Part shown: positions 8,845 to 16,415 of the stretch, one piece after another
How the letters are laid out: each line of letters begins with the position of its first letter
Position numbering within the stretch: position 1 is the first letter of the stretch
The notes under the pieces: generated by a model
Told to the model about the DNA's origin: nothing
The model's database searches: none
What the model saw: the letters and a program-made list of their open reading frames with translations, nothing else
Made by a program: the position numbers and the translations under genes
DNA from: an uncultured Bacteroidales bacterium
GTDB taxonomy: Bacteria; Bacteroidota; Bacteroidia; Bacteroidales; F082
DNA: 64,000 nt
Reading direction: 5' to 3'
Assembly: GCA_905234275.1 (NCBI GenBank)
Contig: CAJOHD010000004.1
Span: forward strand, 186,001 to 250,000

Positions 8845-8917
8845 AGCGGATTACGGGTCTCGAACCCGCGACCTGCAGCTTGGGAAGCTGCCGCTCTACC
8901 AACTGAGCTAAATCCGC
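8845..8917 (-). tRNA. tRNA-Gly (anticodon CCC)
   Basis: The minus strand folds as acceptor GCGGATT with AATCCGC, D-arm GCTCAGTTGGTAGAGC, anticodon stem GCAGC/GCTGC with loop TTCCCAA (anticodon CCC), and T-arm GCGGG-TTCGAGA-CCCGT. The discriminator is T; a CCA end is not encoded (TCAA follows). Confidence 0.92.
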
Positions 8918-8932
8918 GATTTTTATAGGCTG

Positions 8933-8940
8933 CAAAAATA
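8933..8940 (-). promoter_or_regulatory. -7 box for tRNA-Gly
   Basis: The minus strand reads TATTTTTG, 15 nt upstream of the mature tRNA-Gly 5' end. Confidence 0.6.
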
Positions 8941-8978
8941 CAATTTTTTTTGATACTTTACGATTTTTAATAATTAAA

Positions 8979-9067
8979 AGATTTTTAATACCCTTTACAG
9001 AAATGCGACTAGAAATGCGACCTACCACCAGGTACTGTGAGTATTTCGAAAAGGGTATTAAAAATCT
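8979..9067. repeat. 18-bp perfect inverted repeat with internal direct repeats
   Basis: AGATTTTTAATACCCTTT (8979-8996) is repeated as its exact complement at 9050-9067. The 53-nt loop holds two copies of GAAATGCGAC (8999-9008 with one change, 9012-9021). It lies between tRNA-Gly and the LOG gene promoter and encodes no convincing protein. It could be a folded RNA, a small mobile-element remnant or a protein-binding site. Confidence 0.7.
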
Positions 9068-9087
9068 AAATCACTAATTATTTTTTG

Positions 9088-9095
9088 TATCTTTG
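9088..9095 (+). promoter_or_regulatory. -7 box for the LOG-family/sigma-54 activator operon
   Basis: TATCTTTG, 21 nt upstream of the ATG at 9117. A longer reading of the gene would start at a TTG inside this box, which argues against that start. Confidence 0.7.
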
Positions 9096-9116
9096 CAGAA
9101 AATAAATTTTACAACT

Positions 9117-9818
9117 ATGATTATAGACAAAATAAGAAAGGCAATTGAAACCAGAAATTGGACGGTCACCAAAGCAAACGACTCCTGGTCGGTGTTTAAA
9201 ATAATGTCGGAATTCGTCAACGGATATGAGACACTTTCACGAATCGGACCTTGCGTAGCCATCTTCGGCTCAGCCCGTATTAAAGACGACAATCCTTATT
9301 ATCTGAAAGCTGAAGAGACGGCGTCAAAGCTCGTTGAGAAAGGCTTCGGCGTCATCACAGGCGGCGGTCCGGGCATCATGGAGGCAGGCAACAAAGGCGC
9401 TCACGAAGCCGGCGGCAAGAGCGTGGGTCTCAACATAGTGCTGCCTCATGAACAACACTCCAACCCATATATCGACAGCGACAAATCGATCAACTTCGAT
9501 TATTTCTACATCCGTAAGACGATGTTCACCCGCTATGCACAAGGTTTCATAGCCTTCCCGGGCGGATTCGGCACCCTCGACGAGCTGTCGGAAGCTATAA
9601 CGCTCATCCAAACCCACAAGATATCAAACTTCCCTATCGTGATGTTCGGCTCACAGTTCTGGGCTCCATTAGTCGACTGGTTCCGCCAGACTCTACTCGA
9701 CAATAAGATGATCAAAGAAGAAGACTTCAGCCTCTTCCATATAGTTGACGACGTTGACGAGGCTGTGAATATTATCGACGAGTTCTATAAGAAATACGAA
9801 CTTAAACCTAACTTCTGA
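9117..9818 (+). CDS. LOG-family protein (TIGR00730-type Rossmann fold)
   Basis: The 233-residue protein carries the two LOG signature motifs: TGGGPGIMEAGNKGA (residues 81-95) and PGGFGTLDELSEA (148-160), with Arg133 before the second. Family members remove ribose 5-phosphate from nucleoside 5'-monophosphates such as AMP or cytokinin nucleotides; the true bacterial substrate is often unknown. The start is at the ATG of 9117, after the -7 box. Its stop TGA overlaps the ATG of the sigma-54 activator by one base, so the two are translationally coupled and probably work in one response. Confidence 0.88.
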   Translation: MIIDKIRKAIETRNWTVTKANDSWSVFKIMSEFVNGYETLSRIGPCVAIFGSARIKDDNPYYLKAEETASKLVEKGFGVITGGGPGIMEAGNKGAHEAGGKSVGLNIVLPHEQHSNPYIDSDKSINFDYFYIRKTMFTRYAQGFIAFPGGFGTLDELSEAITLIQTHKISNFPIVMFGSQFWAPLVDWFRQTLLDNKMIKEEDFSLFHIVDDVDEAVNIIDEFYKKYELKPNF

Positions 9819-10966
9819 TGTCAAGAGTTCTCATCATCGACGACGAGCCTGCCATCCGCAGAGCGATGCACGGCATATTGGAAAACGAAGGGTATACTAT
9901 CGCCGAGGCGGCGTCAGCCGTCGAGGCGATACCCATGCTTAACGACAACACCTTCGACGCCATATTCTGCGACATCAAAATGCCTCAGATGGACGGCATA
10001 GAGTTTCTCGAGAAAGCTAAAACGCTCACCGATACACCTATTATAATTATTTCCGGTCACGGAACAATAGACATTGCCGTCGATGCTATAAAAAAAGGCG
10101 CCTACGACTTCATCGAGAAGCCTATGGACCTCAACCGCATGCTCATCACGCTGCGTAACGCCTTGGATAAAAACCGACTCGTCAATGAGACGAAGAAACT
10201 TCGCAACGTGGTAAGCAAACAATATGAAATGGTAGGCACCTCCCCCGCTATGCAGGAACTCAACGACATGATTGAGCGCGTGGCTCCTACCAATGCCCGC
10301 GTGCTCATCCTCGGCGAAAACGGCACCGGCAAAGAACTCGTGGCCCGTCAGCTGCACGAAATGAGTCCACGCAACAACGGTCCATTTATCGAGGTCAACT
10401 GCGCCGCCATCCCATCAGAACTCATCGAGAGCCAGCTGTTCGGACACGAAAAAGGAGCTTTCACCTCAGCCATCAAACAGAAAAAAGGCGACTTCGAGCT
10501 TGCCGACAACGGCACATTGTTCCTTGACGAGATTGGCGACATGAGTCTCGCTGCCCAAGCCAAGGTGCTGCGCGCACTTCAGGAAAACAAGATAACCCGA
10601 GTGGGCGGCGAAGAAGAGATAAAAGTCGATGTCAGAGTGGTTGCGGCCACCAACAAAAACCTTCAGGACGAGATAGCCAAAGGCAACTTCCGTGAAGACC
10701 TCTACCACCGCATCAGCATGATAATAATGCGAGTGCCTCCACTGCGCGAACGACTCGACGACATACCTTTATTAATTAATAGCTTCGTGGTGAAATCTGC
10801 CAACGAGATGGGCAAGCCAATCCCGACATTCACTGACAAAGCCATCGAAGAACTGAAAAAACAGCAGTGGACGGGCAACATCCGCGAGTTGCAAAACGTC
10901 GTCGGACGTCTTGTAATACTCTGTGGCTCAACTATTTCCGAAGAAGATGTAAAAAAATACGTCTAA
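9818..10966 (+). CDS. NtrC-type response regulator lacking the DNA-binding domain
   Basis: The 382-residue protein has a receiver domain (residues 1-120, acidic pair D8/D9, phosphoacceptor D52, K101) and a sigma-54-type AAA+ domain (about 140-365) with Walker A GENGTGKE (167-174), Walker B LFLDEIGD and the arginine-finger region (FREDLYHRIS). The sigma-54 contact loop reads GAFTSA, not the usual GAFTGA. The protein stops about 17 residues after RELQNVVGRLVILCG, so the C-terminal Fis-type helix-turn-helix is missing. It may activate sigma-54 promoters from solution or regulate through protein contacts. No histidine kinase is adjacent. Its stop lies 3 nt from the end of the convergent TIR gene. 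Confidence 0.9.
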   Translation: MSRVLIIDDEPAIRRAMHGILENEGYTIAEAASAVEAIPMLNDNTFDAIFCDIKMPQMDGIEFLEKAKTLTDTPIIIISGHGTIDIAVDAIKKGAYDFIEKPMDLNRMLITLRNALDKNRLVNETKKLRNVVSKQYEMVGTSPAMQELNDMIERVAPTNARVLILGENGTGKELVARQLHEMSPRNNGPFIEVNCAAIPSELIESQLFGHEKGAFTSAIKQKKGDFELADNGTLFLDEIGDMSLAAQAKVLRALQENKITRVGGEEEIKVDVRVVAATNKNLQDEIAKGNFREDLYHRISMIIMRVPPLRERLDDIPLLINSFVVKSANEMGKPIPTFTDKAIEELKKQQWTGNIRELQNVVGRLVILCGSTISEEDVKKYV

Positions 10967-10969
10967 TCT

Positions 10970-12376
10970 TTAATCCATAACAAGCCTCAAGCCTGTTTCG
11001 TCACTTCTTATCATTTCATCGAGATATGAGCGGCTTGTCACCTTGCAATTTTCTGTTGAGCTAGCCCAACAACCACCTTTCACCACATGTTCGTAGCCTT
11101 TCTTGTCTCTGCACCACTCACTCACATTCCCTGTCATATCATACAATCCCAAGGCATTAGGTTCTTTGCTACCGACAAGATGCGTTCCACCATTGCTGTT
11201 ATCCTCATTCCAGCCCTGAGGGACTACGCCTCCTTTGGCACCTCCCTTGGCTGCATACTCCCACTCCGCCTCCGACGGCATTCGGAACTTCTTACCGGTT
11301 AACGAGTTCAGCTTCTTGATAAAGTCCTGACAATCATTCCAGTTGATATAATACATCGGCATATTATCACCCACGCCTCTCAGTTTGAACGATGGGTCGA
11401 GCTTATCACGCTGCTGCGAGATGGTAGTACCCATAACAGTTTTCCACAGCCCCTGCGTAACCTCAAATTTCCCGATAAGGAAATCACCTATCTTGCCGTT
11501 GCCTTTCACAGCTATCATTTCGAACGAGGCTCCGTTAACCTTAACCGTGATGTCTTTCAACTCTTTCTTTACAGGTTTCGCTTCAATCTTCTTCTCCTCA
11601 GGCTGCGTCACAACAGGCTCAACCTCCTCAACCACTGTATGAATCTCTTCCTCTGTAGCACTATTTCCGAAATTCATTACACTGATGACTACAGCGTATA
11701 CTAAAACCAATAACAAAACAGCTATAAGCCATCCGTTTTTCTTATTTGGTTTCGCTTGTAAATTAGCAGTTCCATCCTTTTTTTCATAACCGAGATGCTC
11801 AAGCAAACGCTCTTTCCTGTTTTTATCGAGCTTGCATATCTCTTTCTCTATACTGTTGATTTTGTCAACAGTCTCGTTACACTTTTCTTCCAATACCTTC
11901 TGTTCCGCCTCCAGCTTCTCAATCTTTTGCTTGTTAACAGCAACCGCTTCATGCTCAAGATATTGCTTAATGCTAGACACTAACCGTTTGAACGATTTAT
12001 CCTCGTTGTTATAAGCAATATAATCGAAATCCGAGATGTAAAAGTTTATCGAATCGTCGTACGGCGCGTCGTCATACTTAAATGGAATTATCTTTTTCTT
12101 ATACGATATCGCTGTCGCTATCTCCTTCCTCGTCCATTCCGATTTATTCGAGTTTTCTGACGACACAAAAATCAAAACCTTCGAATTTTTGATACTGTTT
12201 GCAATGAGATGAGCAAACTCGTCACCCGAATTGATGCCGTCCTCGTCAAACCAATAGCTGATACCGTTGTCCTTCAGCAGATTTTTGATTTTCTCAACAA
12301 TACTCCCTTTGATGACATTTCCTGATTCATCAACATAATCTTTACGGGAATAGCTTATAAATACATCGTATTGCAT
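10970..12376 (-). CDS. TIR domain - coiled coil - membrane helix - FGE-sulfatase-fold protein
   Basis: Residues 1-140 form a TIR domain (start YDVFISYSRKD; WFDEDGINSGDEF). The motif WTRKEIATAI at 81-90 closely matches the SARM1 catalytic helix, placing the NADase glutamate at E85. Residues 148-195 are a charged coiled coil. A single membrane helix (about 215-235) is preceded by NKKN, which favours a cytoplasmic N-terminus. Residues 275-468 have the FGE-sulfatase (SUMF1/C-type-lectin-like) fold: FEVTQGLWKTVMG, RMPSEAEWEYAAKGG, GLYDMTGNVSEWC, VVKGGCWASS, TGLRLV. The FGE active-site cysteine pair is not in its usual place, so this half may bind ligand instead of acting as an enzyme. It is the last gene of a five-gene operon, 6 nt after its neighbour. 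Confidence 0.85.
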   Translation of the reverse strand: MQYDVFISYSRKDYVDESGNVIKGSIVEKIKNLLKDNGISYWFDEDGINSGDEFAHLIANSIKNSKVLIFVSSENSNKSEWTRKEIATAISYKKKIIPFKYDDAPYDDSINFYISDFDYIAYNNEDKSFKRLVSSIKQYLEHEAVAVNKQKIEKLEAEQKVLEEKCNETVDKINSIEKEICKLDKNRKERLLEHLGYEKKDGTANLQAKPNKKNGWLIAVLLLVLVYAVVISVMNFGNSATEEEIHTVVEEVEPVVTQPEEKKIEAKPVKKELKDITVKVNGASFEMIAVKGNGKIGDFLIGKFEVTQGLWKTVMGTTISQQRDKLDPSFKLRGVGDNMPMYYINWNDCQDFIKKLNSLTGKKFRMPSEAEWEYAAKGGAKGGVVPQGWNEDNSNGGTHLVGSKEPNALGLYDMTGNVSEWCRDKKGYEHVVKGGCWASSTENCKVTSRSYLDEMIRSDETGLRLVMD

Positions 12377-12382
12377 AAAACG

Positions 12383-13672
12383 TTATTTTACTTGGTATTT
12401 ATACACCATCAACTTATAGTTTTCAATCGCGTTCCACATAAAACAATGCTCTTTCTGGTTCCATACCATATAATGCGGCGTCGTCACGCTTTCTATCTTC
12501 TTTCCATCGATAATAATGTACGGTGATTCGTTGTTGTACTCGAGTCTATGCTTGCCGTCGGGCGAGGTCACAACAAAACTCTTATTATTGTCGTTTAAGG
12601 TCGGATAATAGTAATTCTTAATGTTTTCGTTAAAATCTCTCGCCTGATAATCCAGTCCGTAGAAGAAACCTTTCTCGTTTTTAAAGATATAATTGAACAC
12701 CTGATCATCGTCAACAGTCAGCGACTTGACCTCAACGCCGTCGACAACAACATTTTCATTGAGATACACTTTCTCGCTAAAACCTTCACCATCAACAATA
12801 TACATATAATCACCATTATTATTGATATCCGCATTTTTGATAGCATCAGACAACCTCGTGACATACACTCCATCAACCATCACGTAATCCTGACCGGCTG
12901 CGATCCAATGTTCGCCGTTATGTGAGAATTTCAGATTCAGACTATTAATAACACCGTCGAGCTCATAACCTACACCATCCACAATCAGCAATGTGTTATT
13001 CATGGCTTTGTCGTTGTAAAGAATGTAATAATGTCCGTCATAACACTTAAAATACTTCACTTTTTCCTTTGGGACGAACTTTAAAAGCTTGTCATTGATT
13101 GAACACTGTACGAACTCACCTTCATACATGGAAGGTTCTAGAACACTATAATTGTTTATGCTAGAAAACTCATCGCCATATTCAACATAAGTATATACGT
13201 TTTTATTTTTATAAACAAAACCTTTGGTCAGAACTTCATTTATACCATCATATGGACCATAATTTTTATTACCTACTATTAAATTGTATTTAATGATATC
13301 GCCTTCCATACTTGATGTATTCGTTTTGGATATGTAGACACATTCGTCTGGTGTATATCCAGCACGAAGAATTTCGACAGGTAGATCAATCTTTTTAAAA
13401 TTCAAAACATAATTGTTCATCGCCACGAATTTCGGGTTATCATTCCTGTCTCTAACAATCACAAAAAACCTATAATTCAAAGTGTATTTACCTTGATCAA
13501 ATACCAAATCTTCAAAATCGACCACAAATTCTCCTTGCTTAACATTAGGATATGCATACAATCCTAAATCAATCTTGCCTATTTCCGCTTTTGAAAGTCT
13601 TTTGTCGTATTGTGCAAAAACCATCGAAACCGACAGTATCAGCAGACACAAAAATATAATAAGCTTCTTCAT
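12383..13672 (-). CDS. Exported protein of unknown function, possible beta-propeller
   Basis: The 429-residue protein begins with a signal peptide (MKKLIIFLCLLILSVSMVFAQ). The rest is beta-rich with recurring short blocks that pair a SxDG-like turn with a hydrophobic strand (FSHNGEHWIAAGQDYVMVDG, SPDGKHRLEYN, IIIDGKKIES), reminiscent of WD40/PD40 propeller blades, though this is weak. No catalytic motif is seen. It should be periplasmic or on the outer membrane. It lies 12 nt after the barrel gene and 6 nt before the TIR gene within the same operon, so it probably belongs to the same complex. Confidence 0.6.
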   Translation of the reverse strand: MKKLIIFLCLLILSVSMVFAQYDKRLSKAEIGKIDLGLYAYPNVKQGEFVVDFEDLVFDQGKYTLNYRFFVIVRDRNDNPKFVAMNNYVLNFKKIDLPVEILRAGYTPDECVYISKTNTSSMEGDIIKYNLIVGNKNYGPYDGINEVLTKGFVYKNKNVYTYVEYGDEFSSINNYSVLEPSMYEGEFVQCSINDKLLKFVPKEKVKYFKCYDGHYYILYNDKAMNNTLLIVDGVGYELDGVINSLNLKFSHNGEHWIAAGQDYVMVDGVYVTRLSDAIKNADINNNGDYMYIVDGEGFSEKVYLNENVVVDGVEVKSLTVDDDQVFNYIFKNEKGFFYGLDYQARDFNENIKNYYYPTLNDNNKSFVVTSPDGKHRLEYNNESPYIIIDGKKIESVTTPHYMVWNQKEHCFMWNAIENYKLMVYKYQVK

Positions 13673-13684
13673 CTGTTAATCTTT

Positions 13685-16414
13685 TTACCAGTTAAACAAT
13701 TCGCCAAAACTAAAACCGACTCCAAAGTCCACAGTCAGATATCTAGTATCTTTTTCCAACTCGCAGCATCGCATCATGATTGTCAGAGGTATACGCCACA
13801 CGTTCAAGACGAAGCCCGCTTCAGCTTGCACACCTTTTGTCTCGAAACTGCCATCACGCATCGACACCTGATAGCCACCTCCCATCATGACATCAATATA
13901 TCCAGGCATGATGTTAAATACAACACCCGCTGTAAGTCCAGGATTTATCTCGTCGATTGTCACAGTCTCAACGTTAGGATCCTCGCCTGTAATCGTATCA
14001 TATCTATACCACTCGCTCATCGCCTTGATATAATAGCGTAGATTATTCTTTCCGATGTCACTGAACATGAATCCATAGCCGTTTCTGCCAGGATTATACA
14101 TCAGATTCAGCGACCACCATCGTCTGCTTCGAGTTGCACAGTAGCCGTAGTTTTTGTCGTAATATCTGTTGAAATACATGCCCAAGCCAGCCGAGAAATC
14201 AACATATTGCTTGTCAAGACCTATATTATTGAATTGCAAACCGAGTGATACGAAGGCTCTCTTGTAGTAGAACATCAAGCCTGCCTCGCCTTCTATCGCC
14301 ACTTTCACGTCGCTCAACGGGTTTCTTTGGATAGATATATTCTCACTTTTTTCTTCAGTCCTTAATGTATCGTTCGAGAACATGACACCGAGACCGACGT
14401 ATGCCGACATCCATGGCATAATCTCGTAAGTCGGACCTAAAGACATGATATATAACGGGCTTTTAGTCGAGCTGCTTGACAATTCCCAGCTGTTAAGCCT
14501 CAGCTGGAAGTGGTTGTAGCCGCCCCATTTCTTAACTCCTATAAAACCGCTTCTGAGTCCGAAAGTCTCACTCGATATCGTGGCTTCCAGATATCTCATG
14601 CCAGTATTGAACTGTATGTTTTCTGCATGGCTGTTAAACAGATAGCTGCATTGCTCTCTACCCAACCTCACCATGCGCACTGAATCGTCGGCTGCGATGT
14701 TCAACGGAGTACGTCCCGCTTTTTTGCCATCGATATATACTAATGCCCACGATGGCTTGCTGTCGACAACGATGACGGGTGTCACCTCAACAATGCCTTT
14801 TTGCAACACATTGACTTTATACGTCTTAGTGTCGGTACTGATGATAAACGATCCTCTTCTGTCAGACGTCTCGTTGGCTGTACATTCCAGCAATACCGCA
14901 TCGCCAGAATGCGTCACGCTCAACCATTCGTCATTGCTCGTGCATGTCCACGCATCTGCATCGTTACCAACCGGAATAGCCATTGAACCTCCAAACGACT
15001 CAATGACGACATCTTCTTTCGGCGCCAAAAACCGCGACTCGTGCGATTTCTGCGTGATCTCAAAACTCGTTTTCTCATCAAACGCAGTGATATCGACTGT
15101 GCCGTATCTCGACACCGGCCAAGGGTTAGCCTCACAAATAACAACAAGCGAATCACCTATCTCATATGCACTGATCCACGAATCACTCGTCACTATATCC
15201 CAATTTGTCACGTTAGTCTCGATAATTCTTATCGCACTGTCCTGTCGTGCCTCAAATTCGATATTGTTTCTTATCGACTTCAAAACAGTCTTGCCCTCTT
15301 CCTGAAACACATGCAGCTTCTTGGTCAAATCACCTGTGTAAACCACAATATCGCCTTCCCTACTGCGATGAACACGGTTTTTCAGACATGTTACAGCAAG
15401 CACATTGTTTCGTTTATACACACTCAGCCAGTATGGCACATTCATGAAGTCCCACTCCAAACTGTTAGTAGTAATAAATATTGAGTCTGTCGACTGCTCC
15501 GATTCAAAAAACAGCGTGTCTTGACTTAATCGCAATGTTGGCTCAACAGCGATTCTGTTGCCCGAACGTGGCGACACAACACCATATGGTGCCAGATTCA
15601 CCTCAATATTTTTGGTTTCGCCGATAGTAATCTCAACATATTCGGCATAGTCATAATAACCGTTCAACTTAACCTCGATATTGTTCGCACCGCGTTTTAT
15701 CTTCTTCAGAAGATATGGTGTCGTTCCCGATCTTAAGCCATTAATAAAAACATCAGCACCTTCAGGCACAGAAGTCACCGTCAGATATCCGAACAACGGC
15801 TGCAGATCAATGGTCAGAGTTTCATTTTTATCAAGAATGATAGTTTTATTCTTCTCGGCAAGATAGTCATCACATTCAACCGAATAGTTATGTTCTCCCA
15901 TACTTAAGTTGACACTGGCAAAGCCGTTATGCCCCACCTCTTGTCCATCGACGAAAATCTTCGATTCGGCTGGTGTCGCCACTATAGTCAGATTCGCCGA
16001 ACGCATCACCAAATCAAGCTGATAAACACGATTCTTCGTCAACTGCATCGGCATCTGATATTCTAGCGTCGTACCTTGATATTTAAACACCAGCTTGCCT
16101 TTCACTCCCGACGATAGAATAATCTTATAGCTTCCGTCGTTAGCGTCAATACTGGCATTTCCGACCGTCAGCGTAGAGCTCGGTGAATAAAAGCTGATGT
16201 CATTTAGAATCTTACTGTCAAAGCCTTTAGCCACGATTTTCACCATAGCCCAAGGCTTGCCGTTATTGTCGGTCTTACGCATTCCGTCTGGTAAAATAAA
16301 CGTGTGTTCTGGCCCTAAAATACGGAAATCGTCAACACACAAAAACGAATCGCTGTTTTGCGCCTCAAGCGATAACGAAAGACAAATTATTAACCAAAGT
16401 AGAAATTTCCTCAT
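13685..16414 (-). CDS. Outer-membrane barrel protein with PEGA and BACON domains
   Basis: The 909-residue protein has a signal peptide (ending SLEAQ), then an N-terminal domain and two PEGA domains (IVATPAESKIFVDGQEVG about 150-220; TSVPEGADVFINGLRSG about 215-280). Three BACON-like repeats follow (WDFMNVPYWLSV, WDIVTSDSWISA, WTCTSNDEWLSV, each closing in a strand such as FEITQK or VNVLQKG), then another PEGA (DSKPSWALVYIDGKKAG). The last 300 residues alternate aromatic strands and turns and end in FGELFNW, as outer-membrane barrels do. PEGA and BACON domains usually bind glycans, peptidoglycan or partner proteins. It lies 1 nt after the upstream gene and may be the outer-membrane component of the operon's system. 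Confidence 0.75.
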   Translation of the reverse strand: MRKFLLWLIICLSLSLEAQNSDSFLCVDDFRILGPEHTFILPDGMRKTDNNGKPWAMVKIVAKGFDSKILNDISFYSPSSTLTVGNASIDANDGSYKIILSSGVKGKLVFKYQGTTLEYQMPMQLTKNRVYQLDLVMRSANLTIVATPAESKIFVDGQEVGHNGFASVNLSMGEHNYSVECDDYLAEKNKTIILDKNETLTIDLQPLFGYLTVTSVPEGADVFINGLRSGTTPYLLKKIKRGANNIEVKLNGYYDYAEYVEITIGETKNIEVNLAPYGVVSPRSGNRIAVEPTLRLSQDTLFFESEQSTDSIFITTNSLEWDFMNVPYWLSVYKRNNVLAVTCLKNRVHRSREGDIVVYTGDLTKKLHVFQEEGKTVLKSIRNNIEFEARQDSAIRIIETNVTNWDIVTSDSWISAYEIGDSLVVICEANPWPVSRYGTVDITAFDEKTSFEITQKSHESRFLAPKEDVVIESFGGSMAIPVGNDADAWTCTSNDEWLSVTHSGDAVLLECTANETSDRRGSFIISTDTKTYKVNVLQKGIVEVTPVIVVDSKPSWALVYIDGKKAGRTPLNIAADDSVRMVRLGREQCSYLFNSHAENIQFNTGMRYLEATISSETFGLRSGFIGVKKWGGYNHFQLRLNSWELSSSSTKSPLYIMSLGPTYEIMPWMSAYVGLGVMFSNDTLRTEEKSENISIQRNPLSDVKVAIEGEAGLMFYYKRAFVSLGLQFNNIGLDKQYVDFSAGLGMYFNRYYDKNYGYCATRSRRWWSLNLMYNPGRNGYGFMFSDIGKNNLRYYIKAMSEWYRYDTITGEDPNVETVTIDEINPGLTAGVVFNIMPGYIDVMMGGGYQVSMRDGSFETKGVQAEAGFVLNVWRIPLTIMMRCCELEKDTRYLTVDFGVGFSFGELFNW

Positions 16415-16415
16415 A

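Noticed and set aside
8831-9028. Minus-strand open frame of 65 residues with a NLLIIKNRK-like start
   Set aside because: It covers tRNA-Gly and half of the inverted repeat; its peptide is the tRNA sequence translated.
10970-12376. FGE-fold domain as the variable protein of a diversity-generating retroelement
   Set aside because: The fold is shared with DGR targets, but no reverse transcriptase or template repeat is in the window.
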